DNA of 64,000 nucleotides from Limanda limanda (GCF_963576545.1 NC_083637.1:23914507-23978506); one strand, 5' to 3'. Shown: positions 12,017 to 25,390, counted from the stretch's first letter. Numbers and translations: made by a program. The notes: a model not told the origin generated them from the letters alone.

Positions 12017-12845
12017 TGTGTGTCTAAGATGACTAGTCTCGAGGTGGTCCTCGTTTCAACCTCCACAGAAGTGAAGACTTTTTACACAGAGCTGTCGGAG
12101 CTCAAGAGGAGCTTCCAGAGTTTGGAGATAACTCGACAGAGCGTCTTCACAGAGGTCGGTCCCAGACGAAATGACACAGTGTAGACTTGAGTCATCTGAT
12201 CTCATATTGACTAGATACATGAAACCAAGATTTCCCCTCAGTTCATTTTTCTGAAGGATCTGACTTTCTTTCATCGTCTCCCTGCAGTTTCAGTGCCTGC
12301 AGCAGAGTCTGGATGAGGCGAACAGTCGATACAGCATTCAGCTCAGCCAGCTGCAGATAAGCATTAACTATCAGCAGGAGGAGCTGCAGCGTCTGATAGT
12401 CTCCATCGAGCAGCAGCAATCAGAGTACAACCTGCTGCTGGACATCAAGATGAGGCTGGAGCGCGAGATCGCCGAGTACAGGAGGCTGCTGGAGGGAGAG
12501 ATACACGAGAAAAGGTTAGAGATGAAGTGTGTTTCACCTGGGAGTTGCATGCCGACAAGTTGGAGCAATGAAAGCATGTTCTAAATTGAACGTTCACTCT
12601 CCCCCATAGGTCTGTGATCATCAGCAAGGTGGTAGAAGTGGAAGGTAAGATGCCACACAAGCTTCCCAACACGCTTTCTGTGCCGTGGTAAAATGTTTTC
12701 GTCATGGGCCTCTTTGTGTTTGTCCCCCACCTCCACAGAGCATAAGCCCCACATCGAGAGGAGAGTGAAGACCATCGTGGAGGAGATCATTGATGGAAAG
12801 GTGGTGTCCTCCTCGGTCGACACCCAAGTGGAAGAAATCCAGTGA
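9127..12845 (+). CDS. Type I (acidic) keratin A, divergent, nine coding exons
   Basis: Exons: 9127..9480, 10578..10703, 10816..10898, 11403..11559, 11721..11882, 12029..12154, 12288..12514, 12610..12644, 12739..12845; 458 residues. The head is Ser-rich (1-99) with SGSR repeats. The rod runs from [17 protein letters not shown] to [16 protein letters not shown] (about 100-407), and the tail holds [12 protein letters not shown]. It should pair with a type II keratin in epithelial 10-nm filaments. Rod exons of 83, 157, 162 and 126 bp match the type I plan. Oddities: the normal first exon is split after YMVK by a 1.1-kb phase-0 intron; the next donor is apparently GC (CAG/GCACGT); one acceptor (CTAAG) follows a long GT tract directly; and the helix-start LDK is MVK. 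ATG 9127 has a good ACC ATGG context. I cannot assign an orthologue. Confidence 0.85.
9541..9850. repeat. CA/CCCTAA-like mobile repeat, copy 1
   Basis: Within intron 1 of keratin A. It contains degenerate CCCTTAA/CCCTAA blocks, AAAACCAAGTC, AAAATGTCCTCACT and a long (AC)n tract (about 9756-9840). The same ordered motifs occur near 34.65-34.93 kb, so this is a dispersed unit rather than a simple microsatellite. Confidence 0.7.
11948..12020. repeat. (GT)n microsatellite at a splice acceptor
   Basis: About 36 GT units with one T interruption. It ends eight bases before the exon at 12029 and so takes the place normally held by the polypyrimidine tract. Confidence 0.95.
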
Positions 12846-12928
12846 ATGTATTTTACAGCCAGGTTGCAGCAGGTGATGATCTTTCCTTGGCAAATGTTCA
12901 CTCTGATTATTTTTGCACCAAAACAATA

Positions 12929-12934
12929 ATTAAA
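12929..12934 (+). terminator. Keratin A polyadenylation signal
   Basis: ATTAAA 84 bases after the stop codon; the closest signal to a compact keratin 3' UTR. Confidence 0.5.
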
Positions 12935-13419
12935 GACAGAAATCAAAGAAAAGAGTGTATTCTTCATTTTAATTTGATCTTAATTTTAGTTTGATCGTAG
13001 ATGTACCTGTGTAACTAGAAACAACAATTGTTGCATAGTTCAATTTAGGTAACCGAAAGACAAGGATACGTTTTTTGTCATGGGTTCACGTTAGGTGTCA
13101 CATGTATTTTTCCCCATGTGGAACACTGTGTAGTAGGGATATGCTAAGTTGTGTTTTGAGTGTTACTCACTCATGACCACCAGGTGTCACCTTTGTCTTT
13201 CTTTCTGAAGGATCTAACTCTACAGGCCTTTGATGGACCAAACGACTTGTTTTAAGTAGAAACTGATTTTTGTGGCAAACGCGAAATTTAGAAACACAGT
13301 TTTCTTTATTTCCATCAAGGGGCAATAAATAATGATCTGCAAATAGCACAAAATTATATATATAAAAGCCATTTCAACAGTAAAAGGAGAGAAACCACAC
13401 TGCTACACTGGATGGGATT

Positions 13420-13804
<385 letters not shown>

Positions 13805-16239
13805 AAAAAATCACAAAGACAGGACATTATGTGTCAGAATGGGTCCTGCTGTAAATGTTAAGAGTTCATTATGATCTGACTGTTCCAAAAACATGGATCT
13901 GAGGATTAGGTGCAGCGAGGTGGGTCACTCTTGAGTCACAGACAGCTTCTTCACTTCCAGTAGGTGGAACTGAATCAGGTGGAGACTTGAGATCTGCAGT
14001 AATCCTCACATCACAGTTAACCAGTCTGACAGGTTAATGTGTTGGGCACTAGAACAGTTAAGACTTTCAATCTTTTGTGTTTTTTGAGGTCCACTGTATT
14101 CACACGTTGCTGCAGTTTATCATCGGTGCGATTAAATATTAGTGATTCACGCTTTTTCATGTTTAGGCAAAGAGGACGTGATTCACGAACATAACTTCAC
14201 ACTGCATGACTAAAAAGAAAAAGAATACATGTGCACCATTGGGAGAACATGCATTTTATTCATATCACTGAAACATAAAAAATGTAGTACCAACTTTAAA
14301 AGTATTTCAATTGGTAACACACAAACAAAGTTTAAAAGTTTTTCAACTTAATGTTAACAATTGTGTTAGCTTAAGTTAAGGACACTAATTTGCCATTACT
14401 AATACTAATAATTATTTTTAAAAGCTCGTCCAACGCTTTTCTTCGTCCGTGTAAACGATTTAGTTTTAAGTCCACAATTCCAACATCAGATTTGCCCTTT
14501 TCCTGGCAATTCTGAAAGTAAAAGTTGTCATACAGAGATGGACGTTTTCCTGCATGGGTCAGTAATGGATCAAGCATTTTTCTTGATCAGGGGCCACAAC
14601 CTGATGTAACTACATCTCTGGACAGCTTAAAAAAAACTACTCAAACAACAAGGCCACCATTTGAATGCTCCTCAAAAGGTGGCCCTGACTCAGTGAATGC
14701 TCCACCCTGTCATTAGTGCTGTTTATTTCTATCCTGTTTTGTGCAAATTGCTTTCATTCTTTTCTTTTCTCTTCATCCTTGTTAATCTTGAAAGGCTCTA
14801 TATAAATTCAAGCTATTATTATTATTATTATTATAATTATATACTTTCACAGAGGGGCCAATTATATGCACAACTTCCATGCAGAATTCCTGATTCAGTA
14901 AGATGCACACTCTAAGCTCTATAGCTTTGAGCAAAGCCCCACAAAATTGTTCAAAAAGAAAATATAAATTCTCAGCAAATGCTTATTTATTGTCAGTATC
15001 GTTAGTGAGTGACAGTTATTTTGAGACTAGTGACAGCAGAGGGGCCAGTGCTCCCCGGGATCCGCCCCTGGCATTAGTGCTTTTGGCTGTAGCAAGGTGC
15101 ACCACGGCTCTCACCAAACGGCAGCTGGGATTTGCTCCAGCCCCCCCCTGCAACCCTCAAAGGACAAGGATGGTCTACCCCACATAGAGATAAAACACAG
15201 TCGGTCATGCTACTCCGTGTGTGTGTGGGACAAGAGGAAATGTGGGTTTCCCCTCAGCTGAGAGCGGTTTGCTCCATTATGACCAAACCACAGGCAGTAA
15301 CGAGTTTATTTGTGTGCACATGAAGCCCAGTCGAGACAACTTGCAGCAGAGAAAATAAAGCTGCTGATTTAATAATATCGCACACATTTATGAGAGAGGA
15401 GAAGCTCTGCCGCTCCGCTCTGAGTTCAGAATCGTTTGCAGTAATTTTCCAGTCCTTTCAAACCAGCTCAAGATGACTAGATTAGTTGATGCAGGAATTA
15501 TTGCTCTCTGCTCAGGGTGTGTCTCGTCCCTGCAGGGCATTTCCTGATCCAGCAGAAACCAGCCTGGGCCTGCGGTAGAACGAAAGGTCACAAAGGCAGA
15601 GGAGCATTGTTAATGTGTTCATGAGTAATCCAGGCACGCTATCTCTCCTACAAGAGATCAAGGGCGAGATATTGTTTTAAGCTGGCTCGTACATGACAGT
15701 CACACACCCAGGTAGAAGCTTGGCTATTTCTCAGCTCAAACTGCATTTTGAACATAGTGTTCCAGTTTCTGCTGAAAGCTGCAGGTTACTTGTCACTGTG
15801 AGGCACTTCATACTCACACTTTAATTGACGTCTTACATTCTGAGGAGTCCCATTTCTCATTTAGATGAAAAGTGCTTGGAATATGTGACACAGTAAACCT
15901 GTCAAAAAGAATTATTGATATGGTTTTTGCAAGCTCAACAGATACCACAGGGCAGGAATTAGTCTGCAGGGAGGTTTGAGCAGGGCTGGGAGATATGGGG
16001 AAATAATGGTATCATGATAAAAATGTTCACATCTGTCGATTTGGATAATTGTCAAGATAAATGTGAAGTATCATGTCTCGGAAGTTTGGTAGATTTTTGC
16101 ACCTTGGTGAAAGCTGAAGACATTTGTTAGAACATGAAACATTCCACTATCTGAGGTTAAAAATTGAAACCAATTACACTAAACCATGTGCAATTTAGAA
16201 CATTATTTAGATTTAGAACATTATGTCCCAGGAGGTAAG

Positions 16240-16570
16240 GCAAAAATGTGTCTGTCTGTAAGATAGCACCATTACACAAACCATACTGGACAGATGGATG
16301 GATGTGATATGGGTCAGTAGAGAACACATTTGATTTCGATGTTGATCCAGATTTTTACTTTTTTTCCACTTTCTCAATGCTTCCAGAAAGGTAGGTTTTT
16401 GTTACATTTACACCACTTTCCCCAGGAATAATTCATCTTGATGAAAAGAATCTTGCATTTTTTTCGGAACTGATAAGTGTGTGGAATATGGTGCAGCTTG
16501 AATACATTTTAAGGGGAATGTTGGGCCTTGGTGGAGGTAGGGCCTATGTGCTCTACTGAGTGGTATTAAT
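16240..16570 (-). repeat. Dispersed fish repeat, inverted copy
   Basis: Contains GTTGGGCCTTGG.GGAGGTA, the reverse complement of CCTCTGCCAAGGCCCAAC found near 17365. Diverged, no coding capacity. Confidence 0.5.
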
Positions 16571-17339
16571 GTATTCTATTGCTAATGGAGAAAATAATAT
16601 TGCAATGATAACTGCTATCATTTTATTTTAAAATTTGATTAAGCAATGTTTGAAAGTCTGACACCAGATGAATGCAGATGGAGCGTGTTACAGTTCGCAG
16701 GAGTATCCTGATTCCAGCCATGAATACCTCATTCATACTCTGCAAAAACAGAAACCGCAGTCACACCTTAGCTTTTACTGCCAAGCATACCGTTCTCATT
16801 AATCATTCATCTTACATGACACAACAGCTCTGTCCTCTTTTGTCAAAACAAGAGGGTGCATTGTGTGAATTTGTTGCAGAACGTTTACTTAACATGTATG
16901 TTTTTCTTATACTTATTTGGTTGTATCTGTGAAATAGTGGTTGATAATGTTAAGAGGCACATTGACAGAGATGAAACCTGCAAGTGCATCACTGATTTTG
17001 TGTTTATCCTCACAAAACCTAAAAGAAAAAGGCAAATTTCTATTTAAACGCACAATGCACAACAACACTTGCAGTTGTGTTCATTTTTATTTGCAGATTT
17101 GCAAATGTAATTTTTCAGCAACATCTCATCAACACAGCCACACTCTCTCAGCTGCTGGCTGCTCATTTCACAGCTACCTCATTGCACCTTTCTGTGATTT
17201 TTCAGAGGATTTGGATGTCATTTAGTTGCAGGAGCAGATAAAAAACTGTATCTTTAGTACAATAATGATAAATATATTTGGTGGAAAGCTTCTGAAAGTT
17301 CATACATGTATGTGACATTTAAAGGTTAAATACTTTGCA

Positions 17340-17960
17340 AACTAGAAGGGCAGACAGTGAATACCTCTGCCAAGGCCCAACAGTCCCTCAATGAAACCAC
17401 AGTTAAATTCACTCTATCCAGATATTTATTAGTGGTTCTGGGTCGTGATCTGCTTGATTTACAATATAACTACTCACATTACTGCAATAACTTCTCCATT
17501 TCAATTGCAATTGCTGCTCTCTCTATATCTTTCTGACATTTTCTAATGTATAAATACTCTAAACATTGACACATCTTTCCATTATGTTAAAATCTCTTTC
17601 TTCTAATAGATGTTTTGGTATTTTTTCCTCACAATTGCTGAGGGTTAAGGACAGAGGATGTCGCACCTTGTGAAGCCCTATGAGACAATTTGTGATTTGT
17701 GAATATGAGCTTTACATATAAAATTTGATTGATTGATTAATTTGGATATGCACCAAATTGCACACACTCAAAAATCCACATTCATGAGGTTTTTTCCAAG
17801 AAATCCACAAAATTTTGTTAAAGATAGTGGGAAGAAATGCCTGGATTTACCCCCTGATTCAGTTCTGTACAAAATGTTGTGGGTTCATCCTTGACCTGTA
17901 CACAGCTTCACGGAAGTCCATTCATGATTTTTTGTGTAATCTTTACTCCACAGATATTTC
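17340..17960 (+). repeat. Dispersed fish repeat, copy
   Basis: Starts near AATACCTCTGCCAAGGCCCA and contains CCCCCTGATTCAG and GGTTCATCCTTGACCTGTA. The same succession of phrases occurs near 31560-32180 (ACCTCTGACAAGGCTCAACAG; CCCCTGATCC; TTCTTCCTTGACCTGTTTAG). Inner boundaries are uncertain. Confidence 0.6.
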
Positions 17961-18277
17961 TGTGTGGGTTTTTATCATCTTTTAATTTGTTGGTAGCTAG
18001 TTGAGAAGTCTTCTTTTAGCAGGCTGTAACTACGAGTCAAAATCCTCACTCATGTACCAGTTCAGTTCACAGCAGGACACTGACTACACCAACAGATGCC
18101 AATGTGAGAAAAAAGACCAGCAGCTGTGTGAGTGGTCAATGGTTGTTAAGATGTTTCTCTCTAAACCACAACCTCAGGGTGGCGCTATAGAGGGAAAGCC
18201 TGAGGACCACTTGAGCTGGAAAGATTCATCCCCTGGAGAGCACAAATGTTTGAGCATAATTTCATCCTTCAGTTGTG

Positions 18278-18527
<250 letters not shown>

Positions 18528-19901
18528 CTGCTCCCTGCACACATGTTAACCTATAAACATTATTGCATGTTTTGTTTCAAGAGCATGTTTCTCACAGCCC
18601 AGGCTTTTGCAACATTCAACATTCAATACTTTTTTGTCATGTGCACAACAATTACATTTAGCTCAATGTAAAATATAATTTGTAATGTAACATTAAAAAA
18701 AAAGAAAGGGACAAAAAAGAGAGACTTTGTGTGAGTTTTAGATTGTTGGAGTTTTTCTTACAACAAGTTTCCATTTATGATCACTGCATCATTTTCTCCA
18801 CCATCTCCTTCAGTGTGAGAAAGCTACCTGGTTGCGTGTGACATCTGTATGATCACGACTGTTGCCTTTAGCCTGAGGAAAACTGGCACAGTTGAGCATT
18901 ACCTAATTTCTGGATATGTTCTTTACCTGTGATAAATGGTCTGTCATCGCTTCTATCTTTTTTATTATGCATTGGCAAAGTTGTCCAACGTTATTTTGAG
19001 GTCTATTTAATTGCAATAAATATGAGAAAACCTCACCAGTCTGCAGGAATCAGGGCGAGCTGACAGTTTAATGGTTACGGCTACCACATGCCACATGGAT
19101 ACAAACTCCCTGAGCAGAAGGCCAACTTTTGCTGTGTCTAAAAACTCACAGGTTCATGTACATCAGGAACAACTAGTCTGTTAATAAACATAGTAAACTT
19201 TACATAAGCTTAATCAAACAGAACATTTTGTATTAATTTGTTTAAACGTCCCCTCCAGTGCCACACCCCAGTGACTGAATACTACCACAGGAATGTTTGA
19301 ACGCATCATTGTAAAGAGGTGCACAGCCTGTGTCGTGCATTACAATCTACACCAGCACTTGGCTGTGCACAGGTTATCTATTAAGAAACTGAGACTGCAA
19401 GTGGCTCATCTGTAAAATGCATCTTTTTTTCCTACTTTTTCGCTGACTTGTTTTGTCTACTTGAAGACAACATAAATCTAAAAAGAACAAGTGTGGAGCA
19501 GTGGAATTCTCAACCAAGTGCAATTAGCTTTGCAGAGCTGTACTTTACCTCCTGTGCGTTGGTGTGTCGGTGTTAAAATACTTTCTTCCCGAGAGACACA
19601 AATATTTTCCCCATATATTAATAGGGTTTCAAACTGAATACTTTGCACATAATTTATGGTTGTTTAGCATAAGCATGGGATGAGTGTGCAACCGTCAAAT
19701 GAAAAGCAGCAGTGAAAAGAAACATCTGCTGTTTATAACTTTGAGCTGTGCATGAGATTACATGAGCAAGTAATTTGTGAGATGTAAAACAACTCTTTGT
19801 GACATTCATCCATAAATAAAATCAGTCTTTAATAATACATGCATTATTCTAACAATAAAACAAGCAAAAGATTTAATCACCCGCATGTTTCTTTTATAAA
19901 T

Positions 19902-20430
19902 TTAATAAGACTCCACAAAAGACATGACTGAAGCACACAAGGTAGAGCTTGTTCTTGTTGGGGCATGATGCACATACCGAAGTGCGCTGCCAAGAAAACG
20001 AAGAAAAGCTGCAGGCACACCTGCAGCTTTCCGGCACTCCTGTGAACAGTCTTGATCGAGGTCAGGTCTCAACAAAGCCTCATGAGCATCTGTAAAAACT
20101 GCTTCTAGTTGGGAATGCTGCAGGCTACTGTGAAGCAAAAAGAAAAAGTTTGTGGAAAGATGTGAAAACGAACTGAAACTGTGAACAGTACTTAAAATAA
20201 TAGGAATACTAATTGTACCTTGGGTAAGTTAGTTCAGAGAACAAAGACAAAGGTGTGTGAGAAGAGTTGAGCTGGCCGTGAATCAAGTTGAAAAAAATTC
20301 TGTATTGAACCCTGCAGTGTTTGTTATGATCGTTGGCTTGGTACCGTAACAGGTTTGGCGAGTCTGGCAGTCTTGCCCAAGATTTATGGCCCAAACTCAG
20401 CAGACACATGATCTGTAAGAGCTCTGTCAC
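19902..20430 (-). CDS. Possible 3' end of an unidentified gene (two exons)
   Basis: I do not recognise this protein. On the minus strand a 71-codon open stretch (20430 down to 20219) ends CCAAG/GTACAA. A second (20127 down to the stop at 19902) begins after TGCTTCACAG. The 91-base intron between them is GT-AG and the phases match, giving a joined frame of about 145 residues. Pieces include LPDSPNLLRYQAND, FNLIHGQLNSSHTP, HEALLRPDLDQDCSQECRK and AAFLRFLGSALRYV. It looks globular, with no signal peptide or repeats. The first piece is open only from a TAG near 20440. No upstream exon is convincing before the keratin B promoter at 20.69 kb, so it may be a relict. ATTAAA-type signals follow the stop. 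Confidence 0.3.
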
Positions 20431-20691
20431 AATTTTCTAACTTGCTGGATTTGACTGTATGACTTACCTGAAGTAAAACATGCAACAGGCGTGGCCCTTT
20501 TCAGTTTAAACAGTGTGGTTTGGAGAAATAAAAGAAAACAGGATTAAAGCTAATCCCACTTTCTCGTTGCACAAAATGAATTTGAAGGGTGTGTGTGATG
20601 GGAAGGGTTGAGCACCAATCATTAGGTCACTCTCCTCCCTCTAGCCCTGCTTGGCCCCACCCACATCAGGCGCAGCAGCAGCCCTGTGCAG

Positions 20692-20700
20692 GATAAAAAG
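20692..20700 (+). promoter_or_regulatory. TATA-like box of keratin B
   Basis: GATAAAAAG about 95 bases upstream of the start codon, in the same relative position as the TATA box of keratin A. Confidence 0.5.
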
Positions 20701-20789
20701 GGGGCAAAGGTAGAGCTCTTCATCCAACGCTATCTCCTCTCCTGGGTAGTCAGACCTCCTGAGCAGTCTTCACAGTATCATCTGCAACA

Positions 20790-22874
20790 ATGCTCACCAG
20801 CAGAGTCAGCATGTCAAGCCGGTCCGGGCGTTTCGGAACTGGGAGTGTTAGTGGAGGTGGAGGTGGAGGTGGACGCTCAACGCAAAAGGGCTATGCCTCA
20901 AGTGTGTATGCCGGTGCAGGTGGCTCTGGATCTAGAATCTCCACAAGCTCTTATGGAGGTGTGAGGAGCAGCGGTGGAGGTGGAGGTGGAGGATATGGTG
21001 GAGGATATGGTGGAGGATATGGTGGAGGCTTCAGTGGAGGATTCGGTGGAGGTGATGGTGGTGCGGACTTGCACGTCTCCGCCAACGAGAAGGCCACCAT
21101 GCAGAACCTGAACGACCGTCTGGCCACCTACCTGGACAAAGTGCGCAGCCTAGAGAAGGCCAATGGCGAGCTGGAGCTGAGGATCCGCCAGTTTTTGGAG
21201 AGCAAAACCGCCCCCAATGCCCGTGACTACTCTGCTTTTGAGCTCACCATTGCTGACCTGCAGGGAAAGGTATGTCATCTGACCTCTGAACCCTGAATGT
21301 AATTGAACATGTGAATTAGCGTGTACGTTTATACACTAGAGGGACACTGAATGTGCGTGACTTTGTGAAAGACTGATCTCATGTTACATGCAATGCTACT
21401 GTGATGTGTTGGAGTTAACATTAAACATTTCTTTGTTACACAGATCCAGGCTGCCACCTGTCTCAATGCAGGAATCTATCTGTCTATCGACAACGCAAAA
21501 CTGGCAGCAGACGACTTCAGAACCAAGTAAGCAACAAGATCAGAGATAAAAAGTGTCTAAAATCTGTGAATCAACCAGACCCTGTATTTGTTAAGAATGC
21601 ATACATTGATGCTAAGTTGCAAATGTCTGCTCTCTCGCTGCCTCACAGGTATGAGAATGAGCTTGCCATGCGTCAATCAGTGGAGGCAGATATCGCCGGT
21701 CTGAAGAGACTGTTGGATGAGCTGACACTGGCCAGATCCGACCTGGAGATGCAGATCGAAGGCCTCAGGGAGGAGCTGATCTACCTCAAGAGGAACCACG
21801 AGGAGGTGGGTCCCAGACGCAGAGCGTTTAAGTGAATGTGCTTTCCAATTCTTTGAACTAAGAAACAAGATCTATCTACCTCTTAACAAACTGTTTATTC
21901 ACCAGGAATTGGCAGCCATGCGCACCCAGATGAGTGGACAGATCAACGTGGAGGTGGACGCAAAACCTCAGGCAGACCTGAGCGCCGTAATGGCTGAGAT
22001 CCGTGAGCAGTATGAAGCTGCAGCTGGCAAGAACCAGAGAGAGCTGGAAGCCTGGTTCCAGACAAAGGTAAGACAGGGCCAAAACCACAGTGGATTCATT
22101 TTGATCAAGGGTATGTTGTATTATATGACACTAATGTTTTTACTTCTACCACAGTCAGAGACTCTGAACCAGGAGGTGGCAGTCAGCACAGAAGTTCTCA
22201 ATACCACCAAGACAGAGATCTCTGAGCTCCGTCGCACACTGCAGGGCCTGGAGATCGAGCTGCAGTCACAAATGAGCATGGTAAATAAAAAGGGAGCAAA
22301 TCTACAAGCTTGCCACACCAACTTTTTCTCTCCTCGTGCCACTTCCAAAATTTTTCCAGTTTATGAATTTTTTCCCCTTCTTTCATTCTTCTCTTCTCTT
22401 TCCTCCCCCAGAAATCGGCACTGGAAGGCACCTTGAACGACACAGAGTGCCGTTACTCCATGCAGCTCCAAGGCCTCCAGATGAAGGTGACGAACCTGGA
22501 GGGACAGCTGATGGAGCTGCGTGGTGACATGGAGCGCCAGAGCCAAGAGTACAAGATGCTGCTGGACATCAAGACACGGCTGGAGATGGAGATCGCAGAA
22601 TACAAGAGGCTGATGGACGGAGAGGGCAGGTGAGGAAATAAGAGACAAAAATAGAAACAATGCTTTGAAATTCTGTCTTTCAACTCCAACTCAGAAATTT
22701 TAACCATTACAATGGTTTTAATGGCACCACTGTATTTGTCTTTCTTTTCACAGTATGGGTAGTATGGGAAGTAGTGGGTCAAGTTCAAGAACATCCACCA
22801 CAACAAAGGTGGTCGTGGTCACACAGGAAACCAAGGACGGCCAGGTGGTGTCCACCTCTAGGACCACCACATAA
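20790..22874 (+). CDS. Type I keratin B, glycine-rich head, seven coding exons
   Basis: Exons: 20790..21269, 21444..21526, 21649..21805, 21906..22067, 22155..22280, 22412..22629, 22754..22874; 448 residues. The head (1-97) carries GGGGGGG runs and repeated [21 protein letters not shown] loops, as in keratins of stratified epithelia such as K10. The rod starts [18 protein letters not shown] and ends [19 protein letters not shown] (about 98-405). The short tail is Ser/Thr-rich with [12 protein letters not shown]. As a type I keratin it should pair with a type II partner in cytoplasmic intermediate filaments. All introns are GT-AG and short, and the rod exons have the family lengths. Unlike keratins A, C and D it has a single tail exon and no small penultimate exon. 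The start follows CAACA ATG with no upstream in-frame alternative. Confidence 0.93.
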
Positions 22875-22972
22875 TCTGTCCCACAAAGCAACCGCAACAC
22901 AGAGGGTCACAACCGAAGAACACAAGCTCAACATCGAAACCAAAACCTTCCTTCATATGATCATGTGAATGC

Positions 22973-22978
22973 AATAAA
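22973..22978 (+). terminator. Keratin B polyadenylation signal
   Basis: AATAAA 99 bases after the stop codon. Confidence 0.75.
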
Positions 22979-22984
22979 AAGGCT

Positions 22985-25390
22985 CTCTGTTTGCTGACTA
23001 CTATCTGTCTGACCGAGTCTCCTTGATTCTAAATGATGTCATGATGCTAACAGTTGCATTGTTTTGGTGAATTTTAAATTGCACATTTGATCTTCATCCT
23101 GATAAGAGAGGATTTAAGTATTTGGCAGATCTGAGATAAGATTATTTTAGACCAACGTGTTCAAAATGACAGCTTGAAGCTGGAATAGCAAAGTGTTCCA
23201 ACCACGTTATGAACCGGATATAAAGAGATAAAGAAACTGGGGATAAGGTTCTGATATGAATCCTGAGGCTATTTAGGAGGAAAAATATTTGTACTCCTCA
23301 ACAATTTATCTTGTGCTACCGATGAGTTCAGGGCTTTACCCCCACAGGCTGCACAGGTTTCAGCAGCACATCAGTAAAATACAGCTCTGTGTTCAAAAGC
23401 AGCATGTTTAGGGATTTCCACCCTATTAGCAAGGATTCAAAAGTTAAAGTATACCTGCAATATAACAGTTTACTTCTGCAACAATAAGTGAACGTCCACC
23501 CCACACAACAAGGAAGTGCTGGGTCTGAATCTGTTTCCTCCTGCAGTTTACCTGCAAGTTTGAATGGGGGCGTATGAATTCAACTGACAGGGTGTTACGT
23601 ATGTGGTGGACTGGCACCTTGTCAAGGGAGTTTACTTCCACCTCATGCATGCTGGCAACTGTCCCAGTCCCTCATTACATCGGTTAAAGCTTCATTAATC
23701 AAGGTTTTTGACGACTAGAGCGTGTGTTTCCACTTAAAACCGAAAAAACTTTCATCCCTTTACCTATTCCCTATGATGGAACTAAATTTTTTTTCCCTGA
23801 ACCTGTTCCATAAACTGTACATCCAGTTGACACATGTCAACACCTTTTAATTTAAAAACTCATCTCACAAAAATGTAATAATAGAGGCACACAGTGTTCC
23901 AGAGGAGGAAGGTGCGGGGTAGTTTTTGGTTGCAGTACTTCTGTTGGCCACTAAGATACATTGAAAAGAATGCTGACAAGCAGTGCCTTAAGGCCGGTGC
24001 ATGCTTCTGCAACGGCGTCTGCGGCTTTTCACGCAGTTGTGACGCAGGACTCAATGTCATTCATGGTTTTCCAAGCGTTGCACGTGTTGCCATGCAATTC
24101 CCCGCCAGAACACTAGGCGGAGTAATGTTTTTTGTCGAAGTCAGCTCTTCTTCGTGTGTGGCACGAGCCGTTTATTTACATCGCCGCGGCGGCTCCTCAT
24201 AGCCTTTTTCTAGCGTCAAATCCACCAGTCAGTGACGGGTTATACTAGTGGTCATAGTTTCGGATCTCTTCTGAAGTGCTCTTCTATTTGGTCCATATTC
24301 ATTCTTCTAAATCTTCCGTGGTTTCCGCCGGTATTATCGGGCATGAACCAAAAATGCGACTCCAGAAATGATGTAGTTAGCAGACCAATCACAGCCTTGC
24401 CGGCTCCGTGACGCTTGCGGAGCTTTGCCGTCTAGGTAGAAAAATTGGGCGATGCACGTAAGCACGTAAGGAGAAGGTATACGTAAGCACGTAAGGGGCC
24501 CGGAAGGGCGCTTGCAGGCCCCTGAAAACGCAGAAGCATGCACCAGCCATTTGTCGAATTACAATCCCCTACTACTGGAACAGCAGGTTTTCGCTCAGCA
24601 GAATGTTATGGCTGACACATTGGCAAACTATATCTTTGCATTCTGCAGAAAAAAGTGAACCATTTTAATCCCACTTGAACCATATATCTTCCTAATCAAC
24701 GTATGTTCTATTTCTTGCCCTTCAGCTCTGCTTTGATCTTTGATCGACTGCATATAAAGACAAGTCTCCACGTCCTCCAGTTCAGCAAGAATTAAGCCAG
24801 TACAGCCTTGGTATAGGTGCAGCCATCTTGTGCCTGTGATTTGTTCAGTTGTTTAGTAATTTGGAACCAGACACTTCACAGTAGTGGAGCTGCTTCTTCA
24901 AAGTCCTGCCAATCCACGCACTCAGTTTATAGTTTGTAGTTTATAGCCTGTACTGCAGCCAGCCACCAGGGGGCAATCAACATAATTTCGCAACACTTTG
25001 AGGAGCAGTATGTGCTAAACTTTTTAATATCCTCCACCAGCAGATGAAACTTGTAATCCTGTGCTTATAAGTAACAAGTTTGTCAGAGCTGCAGAATTTG
25101 GAATCATCTTTAGGTGTGTAAATGTGAATGGCCCGCTATTGACATTGAAAGAAATTCATGCAACTTAACATCACCTGAAACCCTTGTTTTTGCTGACCTC
25201 TAGTGGTCTCTCATTAACGTACAGGTAAACTCCAAGATACAGTGACATCACTGTTAGCAGTAGCATGTGTGTAACCGTTTTTACACTTCATACATAATTC
25301 CAACAAAAACGACTCATACTTCCTCAGTGAGCGACAAAAATGATCTGCTCATTATAGAATTCAACGACACCAGAAACTTCAATTCAACTG
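22985..25390. other. Intergenic DNA between tail-to-tail keratins B and C
   Basis: No gene supported. Contains the GC-rich terminal-inverted-repeat element (23992-24548) and otherwise ordinary AT-rich DNA, including a short CCACCAGGGGGCA-type fragment near 24964. Confidence 0.5.
23992..24548. mobile_element. Putative 557-bp non-autonomous DNA transposon
   Basis: The left end reads GGCCGGTGCATGCTTCTGC; the reverse complement of the right end reads GGCTGGTGCATGCTTCTGC, 18 of 19 bases matching. The interior is GC- and CpG-rich, unlike its AT-rich surroundings, has no long ORF and includes a tandem duplication of ACGTAAGCACGTAAGG near 24458-24498. I see no clear target-site duplication, so the superfamily (hAT- or Harbinger-like) is undecided. 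Confidence 0.65.

Noticed and set aside
20426..20467. Donor-like CTTCAG/GTAAGT at 20467 as an upstream exon of the unidentified minus-strand ORF
   Set aside because: The resulting intron would be about 44 bases or less, too short for vertebrate splicing.
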